Below, one piece after another: positions 44,415 through 53,796 of a DNA stretch of 64,000 bases. How positions within the stretch are numbered: position 1 is the first letter of the stretch; the number at the start of each line of letters is the position of its first letter. Both the position numbers and the translations under genes were made by a program. The stretch covers positions 620,001-684,000 of the forward strand of contig NZ_AQQZ01000001.1 of NCBI RefSeq assembly GCF_001205715.1, in the 5' to 3' direction. The DNA comes from Pseudaestuariivita atlantica. Lineage in GTDB: Bacteria; Pseudomonadota; Alphaproteobacteria; Rhodobacterales; Rhodobacteraceae. A model generated the notes under the pieces. It was not told where the DNA came from, ran no database searches, and saw only the letters and a list, made by a program, of their open reading frames with translations.

Positions 44415-45416
44415 TCAGAGCAGTTTGCCCATCGCGACGGCGGTGTCGGCCATGCGGTTCGAGAAGCCCCATTCGTTGTCGTACCACGCCAGCACGCGGC
44501 ACATCGTGCCTTCCATCACCTTGGTCTGTTCGGTCGCAAAGACCGAGGAATGGGGATCGTGGTTGAAATCCATCGAGACGAGCTTTTCGTCGGTCACGCC
44601 GAGCACGCCTTTCAGGGGCCCGCCCGCGGCCGTGCGCATGGCGTCGTTGATCTCTTCCACGGTCGTTTCGCGGGCGGCCTCGAAGGTCAGGTCGACGCAG
44701 GAGACGTTGGGCGTCGGCACCCGGATCGCGACGCCGTCGAGCTTGCCGTTCAGTTCCGGCAGAACAAGGCCCACCGCCTTGGCCGCACCCGTCGAGGTCG
44801 GGATCATCGACATCGCCGCGGCCCGCGCGCGGTAGAGGTCGCGGTGCATCGTGTCGAGCGTCGGCTGGTCGCCGGTATAGGAGTGGATCGTCGTCATCAG
44901 CCCCTTGGAGATGCCGACGCTGTCGTTCAGCACCTTGGCCACGGGGGCGAGGCAGTTGGTGGTGCAGGACGCGTTCGACACGACAAGGTCATCGCCGGTC
45001 AGCGTGTCGTGGTTGACGCCGTAGACGATGGTCTTGTCGGCGTTCTTGCCGGGCGCCGAGATCAGCACGCGGGACGAGCCGTTTTCAAGATGCGCCTGGC
45101 AGGCCTCTTTCGAGGTGAAGATGCCGGTGCATTCCAGCACGATGTCCACGTCCGACCACGGCAGGTCGGCGGGGTTGCGTTCGGCGGTGACACGCATCGC
45201 GCCGCGACCCACGTCGATCGTGTCGCCCTTGACGGTCACCTCGGCCGGGAACCGGCCATGCACGCTGTCATAGCGCAGCAGGTGCGCGTTCGTCTCCACC
45301 GGGCCCAGGTCGTTGAGGGCCACGACTTCGATGTCGGTGCGGCCGGATTCGATGATGGCGCGCAGGACGTTGCGGCCGATGCGGCCAAAGCCGTTGATGG
45401 CGACGGTGACGGTCAT
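44415..45416 (-). CDS. gap: Glyceraldehyde-3-phosphate dehydrogenase, NAD-type
   Basis: A 333-residue GAPDH. Rossmann start [14 protein letters not shown], catalytic Cys in [12 protein letters not shown] and His in the [10 protein letters not shown] segment are intact. The end of the second beta strand reads ALNDLGP, with the Asp that binds the adenosine ribose and favours NAD. It interconverts glyceraldehyde 3-phosphate and 1,3-bisphosphoglycerate. The ATG at 45416 gives [24 protein letters not shown] site lies 36 bases upstream. A second, different gap gene lies 0.4 kb upstream on the same strand. Confidence 0.95.
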   Translation of the reverse strand: MTVTVAINGFGRIGRNVLRAIIESGRTDIEVVALNDLGPVETNAHLLRYDSVHGRFPAEVTVKGDTIDVGRGAMRVTAERNPADLPWSDVDIVLECTGIFTSKEACQAHLENGSSRVLISAPGKNADKTIVYGVNHDTLTGDDLVVSNASCTTNCLAPVAKVLNDSVGISKGLMTTIHSYTGDQPTLDTMHRDLYRARAAAMSMIPTSTGAAKAVGLVLPELNGKLDGVAIRVPTPNVSCVDLTFEAARETTVEEINDAMRTAAGGPLKGVLGVTDEKLVSMDFNHDPHSSVFATEQTKVMEGTMCRVLAWYDNEWGFSNRMADTAVAMGKLL

Positions 45417-45447
45417 GGAAGGCTCCTCCGTGGGGATCGGCGACAGG

Positions 45448-45469
45448 TTCGTGTTAGCGATAACACGAA
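45448..45469. promoter_or_regulatory. GTTAGCG-N-TAAC operator before gap, copy 2
   Basis: TTCGTGTTAGCGATAACACGAA is palindromic apart from its central bases (core GTTAGCGATAAC, 45453-45464). It lies 31 bases before the gap start, a position expected of a repressor or activator site. It resembles sites of LacI-family carbon regulators such as CceR of Rhodobacter; that link is from memory and not certain. Confidence 0.65.
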
Positions 45470-45522
45470 CAATTCCGCGCATACGCGCGCATGCGTGGCG
45501 TGTCAACCGGCGCGCGGGCCGA

Positions 45523-45666
45523 TCAGCGCCAGAAGGCGACGACGTAGAGGAGGTCGGAGAACTTTTTGGCGAGGAACAGGAGCGCGGTTCCGTCGTTCAG
45601 GACAACATCCGCCGCGATGGCGAGGCCGATCAGCGCGGCGAGCGAGTAGGCGACGGTGTTGGTCAT
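45523..45666 (-). CDS. Small membrane protein between the two gap genes
   Basis: A 47-residue protein ([22 protein letters not shown], then [24 protein letters not shown]) with one predicted membrane helix at about residues 4-24 and a second weak hydrophobic stretch. The start at 45666 is the only ATG with a plausible membrane topology. I do not know the family. Position between gap2 and gap1 on the same strand suggests co-expression with one of them. Confidence 0.55.
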   Translation of the reverse strand: MTNTVAYSLAALIGLAIAADVVLNDGTALLFLAKKFSDLLYVVAFWR

Positions 45667-45708
45667 GCCGCCTTGGTGCCCGAGGCGCACGGGGCCGGTC
45701 AAGCAGGA

Positions 45709-45823
45709 AGGTCGGCTGATCATCAGCCGACCTACGACGTCAGGTGCGGAAGGAGGATGCGTCGGCTGGCAAGCAGCCGACTTACCGGCGGGTAGTTGTA
45801 GGTCGGCTGGTTCGCAGCCGACC
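45709..45823. repeat. Palindromic repeat, family A, copies 3-5
   Basis: Three inverted repeats lie in the gap after gap2: AGGTCGGCTGAT-C-ATCAGCCGACCT (45709-45733, 12-base arms), GTCGGCTG-GCAAG-CAGCCGAC (45761-45781) and GGTCGGCTG-GTTCG-CAGCCGACC (45801-45823). Their arms equal those of the two copies after uvrA. They probably form RNA hairpins ending the gap2 transcript. Confidence 0.7.
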
Positions 45824-45834
45824 CCCCGTGCCGA

Positions 45835-46839
45835 TCAGTGCAGAAGCTGCCCCATGGCGGCGGCGACATCGGCCATGCGCGCCGAGAAGCCCCATTCGTT
45901 GTCGTACCATGCCAGCACGCGCACGGTGCGCCCGCCCACGACCTTGGTCTGGTCGGGTGCGAAGATCGACGAGTGCGTCGTGTGGTTGAAGTCGATCGAG
46001 ACTTTCGGGTCGGGATCGTAGGACAGGACGCTGCCCATGCGGCCCGCCGCGGCTTCGGCCACGATGGCGTTCACGTCATCGACGCTCACGTCGCGGCCCG
46101 CCTCGAACGTCAGGTCGACCGCGGAGACGTTGGGCGTGGGCACCCGCAGCGCGGTGCCGTCGAGGCGGCCTTCAAGCTCGGGCAGCACCTCTTTCAGCGC
46201 CTTGGCGGCGCCGGTCGAGGTGGGGATCATCGCCATGGCGGCGGCGCGGGCGCGGTAGAGGTCGCTATGGCGGCGGTCGAGCGTCGGCTGGTCGCCGGTA
46301 TAGGAGTGGATCGTGGTCATGATCCCGCGCTCGATCCCGATCGCTTCGTGCAGCACCTTGGCAAGCGGTGCGAGGCAGTTGGTGGTGCACGACCCGTTCG
46401 AGATCATCCGCTCGTCGGCGAGCAGGTCACGGTGGTTGACGCCGTAGACGACCGTGCGGTCGACATTCTTGGCCGGGGCCGAGATCAGGACCTTCTTGGC
46501 GCCACGTTCGAGGTGCACGGAGCTTTTGTGTCCGTCGTTGAACTTGCCGGTGCATTCCAGCACGACGTCGACGCCGTCCCAGTCCAGCTCTTGCGGATCG
46601 TAGGTGGAAAAGACCTGCATCGGGCCGCGGCCAAGGTCCATCGTGTCGCCCTTGACGGTCACGTCACCGCCGAAGCGGCCATGCACGCTGTCGTAGCGGA
46701 GCAGGTGTGCGTTCGTCTCGATCGGGCCTGTGGCGTTGATCTTGACCACCTGCACATCGTTGCGCGCGCTTTCCGCGATATGTGCAAGCGTGCAGCGCCC
46801 GATGCGCCCGAACCCGTTGATGCCGACTGTGACGGTCAT
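45835..46839 (-). CDS. Second glyceraldehyde-3-phosphate dehydrogenase, likely NADP-capable
   Basis: A 334-residue GAPDH with intact catalytic Cys ([12 protein letters not shown]) and IHSYTGDQ. It differs from the neighbouring gap in residues that contact the coenzyme: the second strand ends KINATGP, with Ala where NAD enzymes have Asp, and the loop that reads DLPHKDL in NAD enzymes is DRRHSDL. Loss of this Asp is known in the NADP-linked GapB of Bacillus subtilis. This suggests use of NADP and a gluconeogenic role; the change is seen, the cofactor is inferred. A GTTAGCG element lies in its upstream gap. Confidence 0.88.
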   Translation of the reverse strand: MTVTVGINGFGRIGRCTLAHIAESARNDVQVVKINATGPIETNAHLLRYDSVHGRFGGDVTVKGDTMDLGRGPMQVFSTYDPQELDWDGVDVVLECTGKFNDGHKSSVHLERGAKKVLISAPAKNVDRTVVYGVNHRDLLADERMISNGSCTTNCLAPLAKVLHEAIGIERGIMTTIHSYTGDQPTLDRRHSDLYRARAAAMAMIPTSTGAAKALKEVLPELEGRLDGTALRVPTPNVSAVDLTFEAGRDVSVDDVNAIVAEAAAGRMGSVLSYDPDPKVSIDFNHTTHSSIFAPDQTKVVGGRTVRVLAWYDNEWGFSARMADVAAAMGQLLH

Positions 46840-46930
46840 GTCTGCCACTCCTGATGCCCCGTGATGCCTGTGCACGGGCGTACACTGAAAATGCGGCAGA
46901 GCAATGAAGAAATTGTAGGTTTTAGAGAGT

Positions 46931-46984
46931 GTTAGCGATAAAGGTGGGCAGAAATATGATGATTGCGCTCACGTTAGCGGAAAC
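46931..46984. promoter_or_regulatory. Two imperfect GTTAGCG elements between gap2 and tkt
   Basis: GTTAGCGATAAA (46931-46942) and GTTAGCGGAAAC (46973-46984) share the left half and spacing of the gap1 site. They lie 92 and 134 bases before the gap2 start and after the tkt stop, so gap2 is the likely target. The spacing of 42 bases would place them on the same helix face. Confidence 0.5.
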
Positions 46985-47013
46985 AGGGCGGCAACATACC
47001 GAGCGCGTGGTGG

Positions 47014-47044
47014 AGGCTCCCGATGCCCGCGAGGCACCGGGAGC
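47014..47044. terminator. Hairpin after tkt
   Basis: GCTCCCG and CGGGAGC arms enclose a 15-base loop rich in G and C just past the tkt stop. No T-run follows, so its role as a terminator is uncertain. Confidence 0.4.
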
Positions 47045-47051
47045 GACCGGG

Positions 47052-49067
47052 TCAGAGCATCGCCTTGGCGGCCGCGACGGCGGCTTCGGCGGTGATGCCG
47101 AAATGTTCGAACAGGGCCTCGGCGGGTGCGGAGGCGCCGAAGCTGTCCATGCCGATGAAGGCGGCTTTCGCCTCGCGGCCACGCTCACCCAAAAGCCAGC
47201 GATCCCAGCCCTGGCGCACGCCGGCCTCGATGCCGACGCGGACGGCGCCAGCTGGCAGGACCTTGCGGCGATAGGCCTCGTCCTGTTCGGCGAAAAGCTC
47301 CATGCAGGGCATGGACACGACGCGGGTGCCGATCCCTTCGGCTTCCAGCGTGGCCTTGGCGTCGAGCGCCAGCGCGACTTCCGAGCCGGTGGCGATCAGG
47401 ATGACCTGCCGCTTGGCCTCGGCTTCGGCGAGGACGTAGGCACCCTGTGCCGACAGGTTGCGCGGCTTGTGTTCGGTGCGCACGGTGGGCAGGCCCTGGC
47501 GGGTGAGCGACAGGACCGATGGCGTGCCGGTGGACATCAGCGCCAGTTCCCACGCCTCGGCCGTTTCCACCGTGTCGGCGGGGCGGAAGACATGGGTGTT
47601 GGGCGTCGCGCGGCTGATGGCGAGGTGTTCGACCGGCTGGTGGGTCGGGCCGTCTTCGCCAAGGCCGATGCTGTCATGGGTCATCACGAAGACGGTCGGC
47701 AGTTTCGATAGCGCGGCGAGGCGCATCGCGGGGCGGGCGTAGTCGGTGAAGCACATGAACGTGCCGCCATAGGGGCGGATGCCACCGTGATAGGCCATGC
47801 CGTTCATCGCCGCCGCCATGCCGTGTTCGCGGATGCCGTAATAGACGTAACGCCCCTTGCGGTCGGTTTCGTCGAAGACGCCCAGATCGGCGGTGAGCGT
47901 GTTGTTCGATCCGGTCAGGTCGGCGGACCCGCCGATGGTTTCGGGCAGGACGGGGTTCACGACCTCCAGCACCATCTGGCTCGACTTGCGGGTCGCGGCC
48001 TTGGGCTGGCTTTCGGACACCTGCTTCTTGAAGGCGCGGATGACGGCGGTCAGCTTCTTGGGCGTCTCGCCCGCCATGGTGCGGTGGAATTCCGCCTGCC
48101 GGCGTTCGGACACGTCGGCGAGGCGTGCGTCCCACGCGGCGCGCTCTTCGGCACCGCGGGCGCCGACGCCTTCCCACCAGCTTTTGACGTCCTCGGGGAT
48201 CTCGAACGGGCCGTAGGGCCAGCCATAGGCGTCCTTGGCGGCCTGCAATTGCGCGTCATCGGTCAGCGCGCCGTGACCTTTCGAGGTGTCCTGCGCGGCG
48301 TGGCCGATGGCGATATGCGTCTTGCAGGCGATCATCGACGGTTTGCGGGTCTTCTTCGCGGCCTCGATCGCGGCGTCGATCGCCTCGGGATCGTGGCCGT
48401 CGATTTCCTGCACGTGCCAGCCGCTGGCGCGGAAGCGCTGCATCTGGTCGGTGCGGTCGGCCAGCGTGACCTCGCCGTCGATGGTGATGTTGTTGTTGTC
48501 CCAGAACACGACCAGGCGGCCCAGCTGCTGGCGCCCTGCCAGCGCGATGGCTTCCTGGCTGATGCCTTCCATCAGGCAACCGTCACCGGCGATCACGTAG
48601 GTGTGGTGATCGACCAGCTTGCGCCCGAACCGCGCGCGCAGGCTTTCCTCGGCAATGGCGAAGCCGACCGAGTTGGCGATGCCCTGGCCGAGCGGGCCGG
48701 TCGTCGTCTCCACGCCCTTGAGCAGGAAATTTTCAGGGTGGCCAGCGGTCTTGGCGCCCAGCTGGCGGAAGTTCTTCACCTCGTCGAGCGTCACTTCCGG
48801 GTCGCCGCACAGGTACAGAAGGCCATAGAGCAGCATCGAGCCGTGACCCGCCGACAGGATGAACCGGTCGCGGTCGGCCCAGTCGGGCGCGGAGGCGTCG
48901 AATTTCAGGTGCTTGCCGTACAGGACGGTGGCGACGTCGGCCATGCCCATGGGCATGCCCGAATGCCCGGAATTGGCGGCGTTGACGGCATCGAGCGCCA
49001 GCGTCCGCAGCGCGGTCGCCCGCATCCAGTGTTCGGGGTGAGCGGTGCGAAGAGCGGAAATATCCAA
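47052..49067 (-). CDS. tkt: Transketolase
   Basis: A 671-residue transketolase, full length. Motifs for thiamine diphosphate are present: GHSGMPMG near the N-terminus, [24 protein letters not shown], and in the Pyr domain [21 protein letters not shown]. It moves two-carbon units between sugar phosphates in the pentose phosphate and Calvin-type routes. It lies upstream of gap2 on the same strand, as in many Rhodobacterales. The start at 49067 gives [14 protein letters not shown]. Confidence 0.95.
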   Translation of the reverse strand: MDISALRTAHPEHWMRATALRTLALDAVNAANSGHSGMPMGMADVATVLYGKHLKFDASAPDWADRDRFILSAGHGSMLLYGLLYLCGDPEVTLDEVKNFRQLGAKTAGHPENFLLKGVETTTGPLGQGIANSVGFAIAEESLRARFGRKLVDHHTYVIAGDGCLMEGISQEAIALAGRQQLGRLVVFWDNNNITIDGEVTLADRTDQMQRFRASGWHVQEIDGHDPEAIDAAIEAAKKTRKPSMIACKTHIAIGHAAQDTSKGHGALTDDAQLQAAKDAYGWPYGPFEIPEDVKSWWEGVGARGAEERAAWDARLADVSERRQAEFHRTMAGETPKKLTAVIRAFKKQVSESQPKAATRKSSQMVLEVVNPVLPETIGGSADLTGSNNTLTADLGVFDETDRKGRYVYYGIREHGMAAAMNGMAYHGGIRPYGGTFMCFTDYARPAMRLAALSKLPTVFVMTHDSIGLGEDGPTHQPVEHLAISRATPNTHVFRPADTVETAEAWELALMSTGTPSVLSLTRQGLPTVRTEHKPRNLSAQGAYVLAEAEAKRQVILIATGSEVALALDAKATLEAEGIGTRVVSMPCMELFAEQDEAYRRKVLPAGAVRVGIEAGVRQGWDRWLLGERGREAKAAFIGMDSFGASAPAEALFEHFGITAEAAVAAAKAML

Positions 49068-49298
49068 GATGCGGCTCCTGTGGCTATCAACGGCGCTGGA
49101 TTGGCGCCCGATGTAACAGGGTGGGGTTTCACGTCAAGCGCATGCCGTAAGTGACTGACAACGCGTCCAATGGGCAATTTGCGCGTGTGAGTTAAGAAGA
49201 TACACTCGTGCCAAGGGCGTCGATTCGGACGGGGCCCGCACATCAGACCCGCGCGCGCGGTCGCAATCGTGGGCGCGAAGACGGCGAGGCAGGAGCGG

Positions 49299-49799
49299 AT
49301 GAGCCAGATAAACGAGTTGGAAAGTCGCCTGGCGGCGGCGCTCGACCGGATCGGGTCGCGGCTGGATGCGCTGCCCGCGCAACAGGCCGACAGTCCCGCG
49401 ACGCTCGAAGCGCTGGAGGCGGCGCAGACCGCGCTGGCCGAGGAACGCACGGCCAATGCCCAGCTGGAACAGCGGGTGCATGCCCTCAAAGAGCGGCAGG
49501 AAGGCACGGTTGCCGACCTGCGCGCCGAGATCCGCACGCTGCGCGAAGAGACCCAGCGGGTCGAGGCGGCGCTGGACGAGATGCGCAAGGCCCATGACGA
49601 ACTGGAACGGACAAGCGCGGCCCTGCGCGCCTCGGCCGAGGGCGGGGTCGGTGACCCGAACGCGATCAATGCGGCGCTGGCCGCGGAACTGAAGGCCGTC
49701 CGGGCCGCCCGCGCGGCGGACGTGGCCGAGGCGGCGGCGATTCTCGGCGCGCTGGAACCGGCGCTGGCCGAGGCGCCAGCAGATGGCGGGGTGAACTGA
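49299..49799 (+). CDS. Coiled-coil protein preceding zapA
   Basis: A 166-residue Glu/Ala/Arg-rich protein predicted to be one long coiled coil (about residues 1-125, heptad-like runs such as LEQRVHALKERQEG and IRTLREETQRVEAAL). It overlaps zapA by one base, so it is translated with it, and such a protein next to zapA is probably part of the division machinery or a partner of ZapA. No enzyme motifs are seen. AGGAG lies five bases before the ATG at 49299. Confidence 0.65.
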   Translation: MSQINELESRLAAALDRIGSRLDALPAQQADSPATLEALEAAQTALAEERTANAQLEQRVHALKERQEGTVADLRAEIRTLREETQRVEAALDEMRKAHDELERTSAALRASAEGGVGDPNAINAALAAELKAVRAARAADVAEAAAILGALEPALAEAPADGGVN

Positions 49800-50209
49800 T
49801 GCCTGAAGTGGTGATCCAGATCGGGGGCCGTTCGTTCGAAGTGGCCTGCGCCGAGGGCGAGGAACATTACCTGCTGTCGGCGGCCAAGATGCTCGACAAC
49901 GAAGCGCAGGTGCTGGCGGACCAGATCGGGCGCATGCCCGAGGCGCGGATGCTGCTGATGGCGGGGCTGATGCTGGCCGACAAGACGGCGGGCCTTGAGG
50001 ACCGGCTGCGCGAGACTCAGGAGCAGATGTCGGAAAAGGTGAACGAATTGCGCGACCTCAAGGATCGTCCGGCCCCCGCGCCGGAACGGATCGAGGTGCC
50101 GGTGATCCCGACCGAGGTGAGCGACAAGCTGGCGGAACTCGCCGCGCAGGCCGAGGCGCTGGCCGACAGCCTCGACGATCGCATGGGCGCGGAAAGCTCG
50201 GGCGGGTAG
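49799..50209 (+). CDS. zapA: Cell division protein ZapA
   Basis: A 136-residue ZapA: N-terminal domain (VVIQIGGRSFEVACAEGEEHYLLSAAKMLD), then a coiled coil (EDRLRETQEQMSEKVNELRD) and a less conserved tail. ZapA binds FtsZ and bundles filaments at midcell. It shares its first base with the stop of the coiled-coil gene. A perfect palindrome follows the stop. Confidence 0.9.
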   Translation: MPEVVIQIGGRSFEVACAEGEEHYLLSAAKMLDNEAQVLADQIGRMPEARMLLMAGLMLADKTAGLEDRLRETQEQMSEKVNELRDLKDRPAPAPERIEVPVIPTEVSDKLAELAAQAEALADSLDDRMGAESSGG

Positions 50210-50237
50210 CGAAGATTTTTCGCAGGAAAAATCTTCG
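50210..50237. terminator. Perfect palindromic hairpin after zapA
   Basis: CGAAGATTTTTC and GAAAAATCTTCG form a 12-base perfect stem with a GCAG loop, directly after the zapA stop. It can end the zapA transcript and, from the other side, that of the convergent GlxA regulator. Confidence 0.6.
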
Positions 50238-50262
50238 CCCGGCGCGGAATTCGGATGTCAGG

Positions 50263-51267
50263 TCAGACAGATAGACGCGCGCTTTGCGTGCCGCGCTCGC
50301 GGTAGGGCGTGGTGTCGTAATGCGCCCGGTAGCATTTCGAGAAATGCGAGGGCGAGGTGAACCCGCAAGCGAGCGCCACGTTAATCACGCTCATATCCGT
50401 CTGCAACAGCAGGTTCCGCGCCTTCTGCAGCCGCAATTCCATGTAGTACCGCTTGGGTGAGCGGTTGAGGTAGCGCCGGAACAGCCGTTCCAGTTGCCGC
50501 GTCGACATGCCCACGTCCTGCGCAAGGATCGAGGGGCTGATCGGCTCTTCTATGTTCTGTTCCATCAGCTGGATGACCTGGCTCAGCTTGGGATGGCGCA
50601 CGCCGATCCGGGTGGGGATCGACAGGCGCTGCGTGTCCTGGTCCGTGCGGATCGAGGAATAGATCAGCTGATCCGCGACGGCGTTCGCCAGTTCCTCGTC
50701 ATGCCGGTCGGCGATCAGTTTCAGCATCAGGTCGATGGACGAGGTGCCCCCGGCGGTCGAATACCGGTTGCCGTCCATCACGAAGACCGATTTGGACAGG
50801 TTCACCTCGGGGAATTCCTCGCCAAAGCTGTCCTGGTTCTCCCAGTGGATCGTGGCCTTGCGGTCGTCCAGCAGCCCGGCCTTGGCCAGCGTGTGCGACG
50901 CGGTACAGAGCCCGCCGATGGTCACGCCGCGCCGCGCCTCGCGCCGCAGCCAGTTGACGACCGGCTTGGTCGTGTTGTGCTGGATGTTGATGCCGCCGCA
51001 GACCAGCAGCACGTCATCCCGCGACAACTCGTCGAGGCCCATATGCACCGTCAGGCCCGTCCCGTTCGAACAATAGGCCGTCTGCCCATCCTCGCTGGCC
51101 AGCCGCCATTCGAAGCTGTCATAGCCCAGATGCTGGTTGGCCAGTCGCAGGGGTTCGATGGCCGATGCGAAGGACAGAAGCGTGAAGTCGCGCAGAAGCA
51201 GGAAGACAAAGCGTTGCGCGCGGTCTTCCGGGGGCACGTTGCGTTCTGCTGTGCGGCTTGGCTTCAT
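50263..51267 (-). CDS. GlxA-family transcriptional regulator (DJ-1/PfpI domain plus AraC HTH)
   Basis: A 334-residue regulator: a DJ-1/PfpI-like sensor domain (about residues 15-190, with LLVCGGINIQ, GLCTASHTLAKAGLLD and a Trp-rich segment) and a C-terminal AraC DNA-binding domain (about 230-325; STRQLERLFRRYLNRSPKRYY and CGFTSPSHFSKCYRAHY). Relatives control glycine betaine or carnitine catabolism. It is divergent from DAHP synthase. An in-frame ATG at 51309 would add 14 residues. Confidence 0.9.
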   Translation of the reverse strand: MKPSRTAERNVPPEDRAQRFVFLLLRDFTLLSFASAIEPLRLANQHLGYDSFEWRLASEDGQTAYCSNGTGLTVHMGLDELSRDDVLLVCGGINIQHNTTKPVVNWLRREARRGVTIGGLCTASHTLAKAGLLDDRKATIHWENQDSFGEEFPEVNLSKSVFVMDGNRYSTAGGTSSIDLMLKLIADRHDEELANAVADQLIYSSIRTDQDTQRLSIPTRIGVRHPKLSQVIQLMEQNIEEPISPSILAQDVGMSTRQLERLFRRYLNRSPKRYYMELRLQKARNLLLQTDMSVINVALACGFTSPSHFSKCYRAHYDTTPYRERGTQSARLSV

Positions 51268-51414
51268 GGCTCGTTCACCCCTGCCTTTGGGTGTCTCTTG
51301 GCAGATCATGTGGCCCGATCGCAAATGGTGCGTCAATGGCAAATCGGCGGTGGTGCACCCGTTAGCGCTCGCGTATAGATGCGCCTCGGACATACCACAA
51401 ACGGAGTAGATCAG

Positions 51415-52779
51415 ATGAGCACGTGGCATAAAACCGACTGGCGCGCCAAGCCCAGGGTTCAGATGCCCGAATATACGGATTCGGGCGCTTTGGAGGCTGT
51501 CGAAGGTCAGCTGGCGCAGTATCCGCCGCTTGTCTTTGCCGGGGAGGCCCGGCGTCTCAAGTCCGAACTGGCCGCCGCCAGCCGGGGTGAGGCCTTCGTG
51601 CTGCAGGGCGGCGATTGCGCCGAAAGCTTCGCGCAATTCTCGGCCGACGGCATCCGCGACACGTTCAAGGTGATGCTGCAGATGGCGATCGTGCTGACCT
51701 ATGGCGCCAAGGTGCCGGTGGTGAAGATCGGTCGCATGGCGGGCCAGTTCGCCAAGCCGCGCAGCGCGCCGACCGAGGTCAAGGATGGCGTGGAGCTGCC
51801 CAGCTACCGTGGCGACATCATCAACGAACTCGACTTCAACGAGGGCGCGCGCATCCCCGATCCGCGCAAGATGCTGCAGGCCTACACGCAGGCCGCCGCG
51901 ACGCTGAACCTGCTCAGGGCCTTTTCGACGGGCGGTTATGCAGACGTGCACCAGGTCCATTCCTGGACGCTGGGGTTCACCGAGTCGGATCGTGCCGCGC
52001 AGTACCGCGACATGGCGAACCGGATCAGCGACACGCTCGATTTCATGACCGCCGCGGGCGTGACGCCCGCGACCGCGCACAGCCTGCAATCGGTCGATTT
52101 CTACACCAGCCACGAAGCGCTGCTGCTGGAATACGAAGAGGCGCTGACGCGGCTCGATTCGACCTCGGGCAAGTGGCTGGCGGGTTCGGGTCACATGATC
52201 TGGATCGGTGACCGCACGCGGCAGCCAGACGGCGCGCATGTCGAATTCGCGCGCGGCGTGCTGAACCCGATCGGGCTGAAATGCGGTCCGACCACCACGG
52301 CAGAGGACCTCAAGGTGCTGATGTCGCGTCTGAACCCCGACAACGAGGCGGGCCGCCTGACCCTGATCGCGCGGTTCGGCGCGGGCAAGGTGGGCGAACA
52401 CCTGCCGCGCCTGATCCAGGCCGTGAAGGAAGAGGGCGCCAACGTGGTCTGGTCGTGTGACGCGATGCACGGCAACACGATCAAGTCGGCCTCGGGCTAC
52501 AAGACCCGGCCCTTCGACAGCGTGCTGCGCGAGGTGCGGGAGTTCTTCGCCATCCACCGCGCCGAGGGCACCGTGCCCGGCGGCGTGCATTTCGAGATGA
52601 CGGGGCAGGACGTGACCGAGTGCACCGGCGGCGTGCGCGACGTGACGGACGAGGACCTGTCGGATCGGTACCACACCGCCTGCGATCCGCGGCTGAACGC
52701 CTCGCAATCGCTGGAGCTGGCATTCCTCGTGGCCGAGGAGCTGGTGAACTACCGCGAGGCGATGCGCGCCGCGGGCTGA
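51415..52779 (+). CDS. aroG: 3-deoxy-7-phosphoheptulonate synthase, class II
   Basis: A 454-residue class II (plant-type) DAHP synthase, the first step of the shikimate pathway: phosphoenolpyruvate plus erythrose 4-phosphate. Conserved stretches are [58 protein letters not shown] and the C-terminal [15 protein letters not shown]. The ATG at 51415 has GGAG nine bases before it; a partial GTTAGCG-type sequence (GTTAGCGCTCGC, 51361) lies 43 bases upstream. A terminator follows. Confidence 0.95.
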   Translation: MSTWHKTDWRAKPRVQMPEYTDSGALEAVEGQLAQYPPLVFAGEARRLKSELAAASRGEAFVLQGGDCAESFAQFSADGIRDTFKVMLQMAIVLTYGAKVPVVKIGRMAGQFAKPRSAPTEVKDGVELPSYRGDIINELDFNEGARIPDPRKMLQAYTQAAATLNLLRAFSTGGYADVHQVHSWTLGFTESDRAAQYRDMANRISDTLDFMTAAGVTPATAHSLQSVDFYTSHEALLLEYEEALTRLDSTSGKWLAGSGHMIWIGDRTRQPDGAHVEFARGVLNPIGLKCGPTTTAEDLKVLMSRLNPDNEAGRLTLIARFGAGKVGEHLPRLIQAVKEEGANVVWSCDAMHGNTIKSASGYKTRPFDSVLREVREFFAIHRAEGTVPGGVHFEMTGQDVTECTGGVRDVTDEDLSDRYHTACDPRLNASQSLELAFLVAEELVNYREAMRAAG

Positions 52780-52803
52780 ACCACCAGGTGACACACACGC
52801 GAA

Positions 52804-52829
52804 GGGCGGCTCTTGGAGGCCGCCCTTTT
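52804..52829 (+). terminator. Terminator after the DAHP synthase gene
   Basis: GGGCGGC and GCCGCCC arms around an eight-base loop are followed by TTTT. Confidence 0.8.
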
Positions 52830-52857
52830 CGCGTCGAGGTCCCGTGATCCGGACCGG

Positions 52858-53562
52858 TTATTCGCCGTCCACAACCCGCAGGTGCGGAACCCGGCTGGGT
52901 CGCAATCGCGGATCGTCTTTCTGCGCGTCGAACGTGGCCTGGCTTTCGGCAAAGCCGTCCGCCTGCTGGCGGTCCGGGGCCCCTTCGGGCAAGGCGGGCG
53001 CCGTCCCCGAAAGCGGTTGCGCGGTGATGTTTTCGATCGCGAACCGGCGCGGGGCGCGGCCGATCTGGCCGGGGACGCCGATCACGCCGAGGATGCGGGA
53101 GATATCGCCGAGGTCGCTGCGCAGCGGCAGCAGCAGCAGGTTGCCCTGAAGCTCGGGCTGACCCATCGCGCCCGGCGCGCGCAGGGCAAGCGAGACCTGC
53201 GCAGGCCAGTCGCAGCACTGGTCGACGGCATGCGATATCTGCGTCCGGGTTTCCGGCAGGAACAGCGCGTTGAGCGATATGCCCCGCGCCTCCATCCCCA
53301 GAAGATCGCTGAAATGGAACCCCGCGATCCGCATCCGGGCCACGCCGGGTGCGATCCGTTCGGCGATGAAGGTCACGTCCAGCGCGGCTTCGAGCCCGCG
53401 CGGGTCGATATCCGCCCGGTCAGGCACCTGCCGCCCGTCGCGCAGCGCCGCCCAATAGGCTTCGACCTGTCGCATCGCAGGTGAGTTTGCCGATCGCTCG
53501 AACCGTGTCATCGCGCCGTGAATCCCAAGTTTCAGTGGGTCCCGTTTCAAAGTGCATTCCAT
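52858..53562 (-). CDS. PAS-domain protein (PAS_5 family)
   Basis: A 234-residue protein. Residues about 20-155 match the PAS_5 family common in alphaproteobacteria (VEAYWAALRDG, DPRGLEAAL, RIAPGVARMRIAGFHFSDLLGMEARG). The C-terminal 60 residues are Pro/Ala-rich without a clear domain, and there is no output domain such as a kinase or DNA-binding fold. Its role is unknown. The start at 53562 (MECTLKRDPLK) is tentative; an ATG at 53511 is possible. An AT-rich stretch upstream (53635-53700) is unusual for this GC-rich window. Confidence 0.6.
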   Translation of the reverse strand: MECTLKRDPLKLGIHGAMTRFERSANSPAMRQVEAYWAALRDGRQVPDRADIDPRGLEAALDVTFIAERIAPGVARMRIAGFHFSDLLGMEARGISLNALFLPETRTQISHAVDQCCDWPAQVSLALRAPGAMGQPELQGNLLLLPLRSDLGDISRILGVIGVPGQIGRAPRRFAIENITAQPLSGTAPALPEGAPDRQQADGFAESQATFDAQKDDPRLRPSRVPHLRVVDGE

Positions 53563-53796
53563 CGGGAGTGTCCCTGTAAATACAATGGACGCACATGGAC
53601 CCGGTCCGCTCCCGACCTGCGTCACCATGCGTTTACATTGGTTACCCAAGTATTAATGTATAACGGTTTTTGACCAAATTCTCCGGAATTCGAAACATTT
53701 GGTTAACCGCGGACGTCGTGGAATGCTTGCCACGGGCTTGCCGTTCCGGCCCTGTTGGCATTAGGTCGCGCCAGCATGATGAAGGGAGACGTGCGC

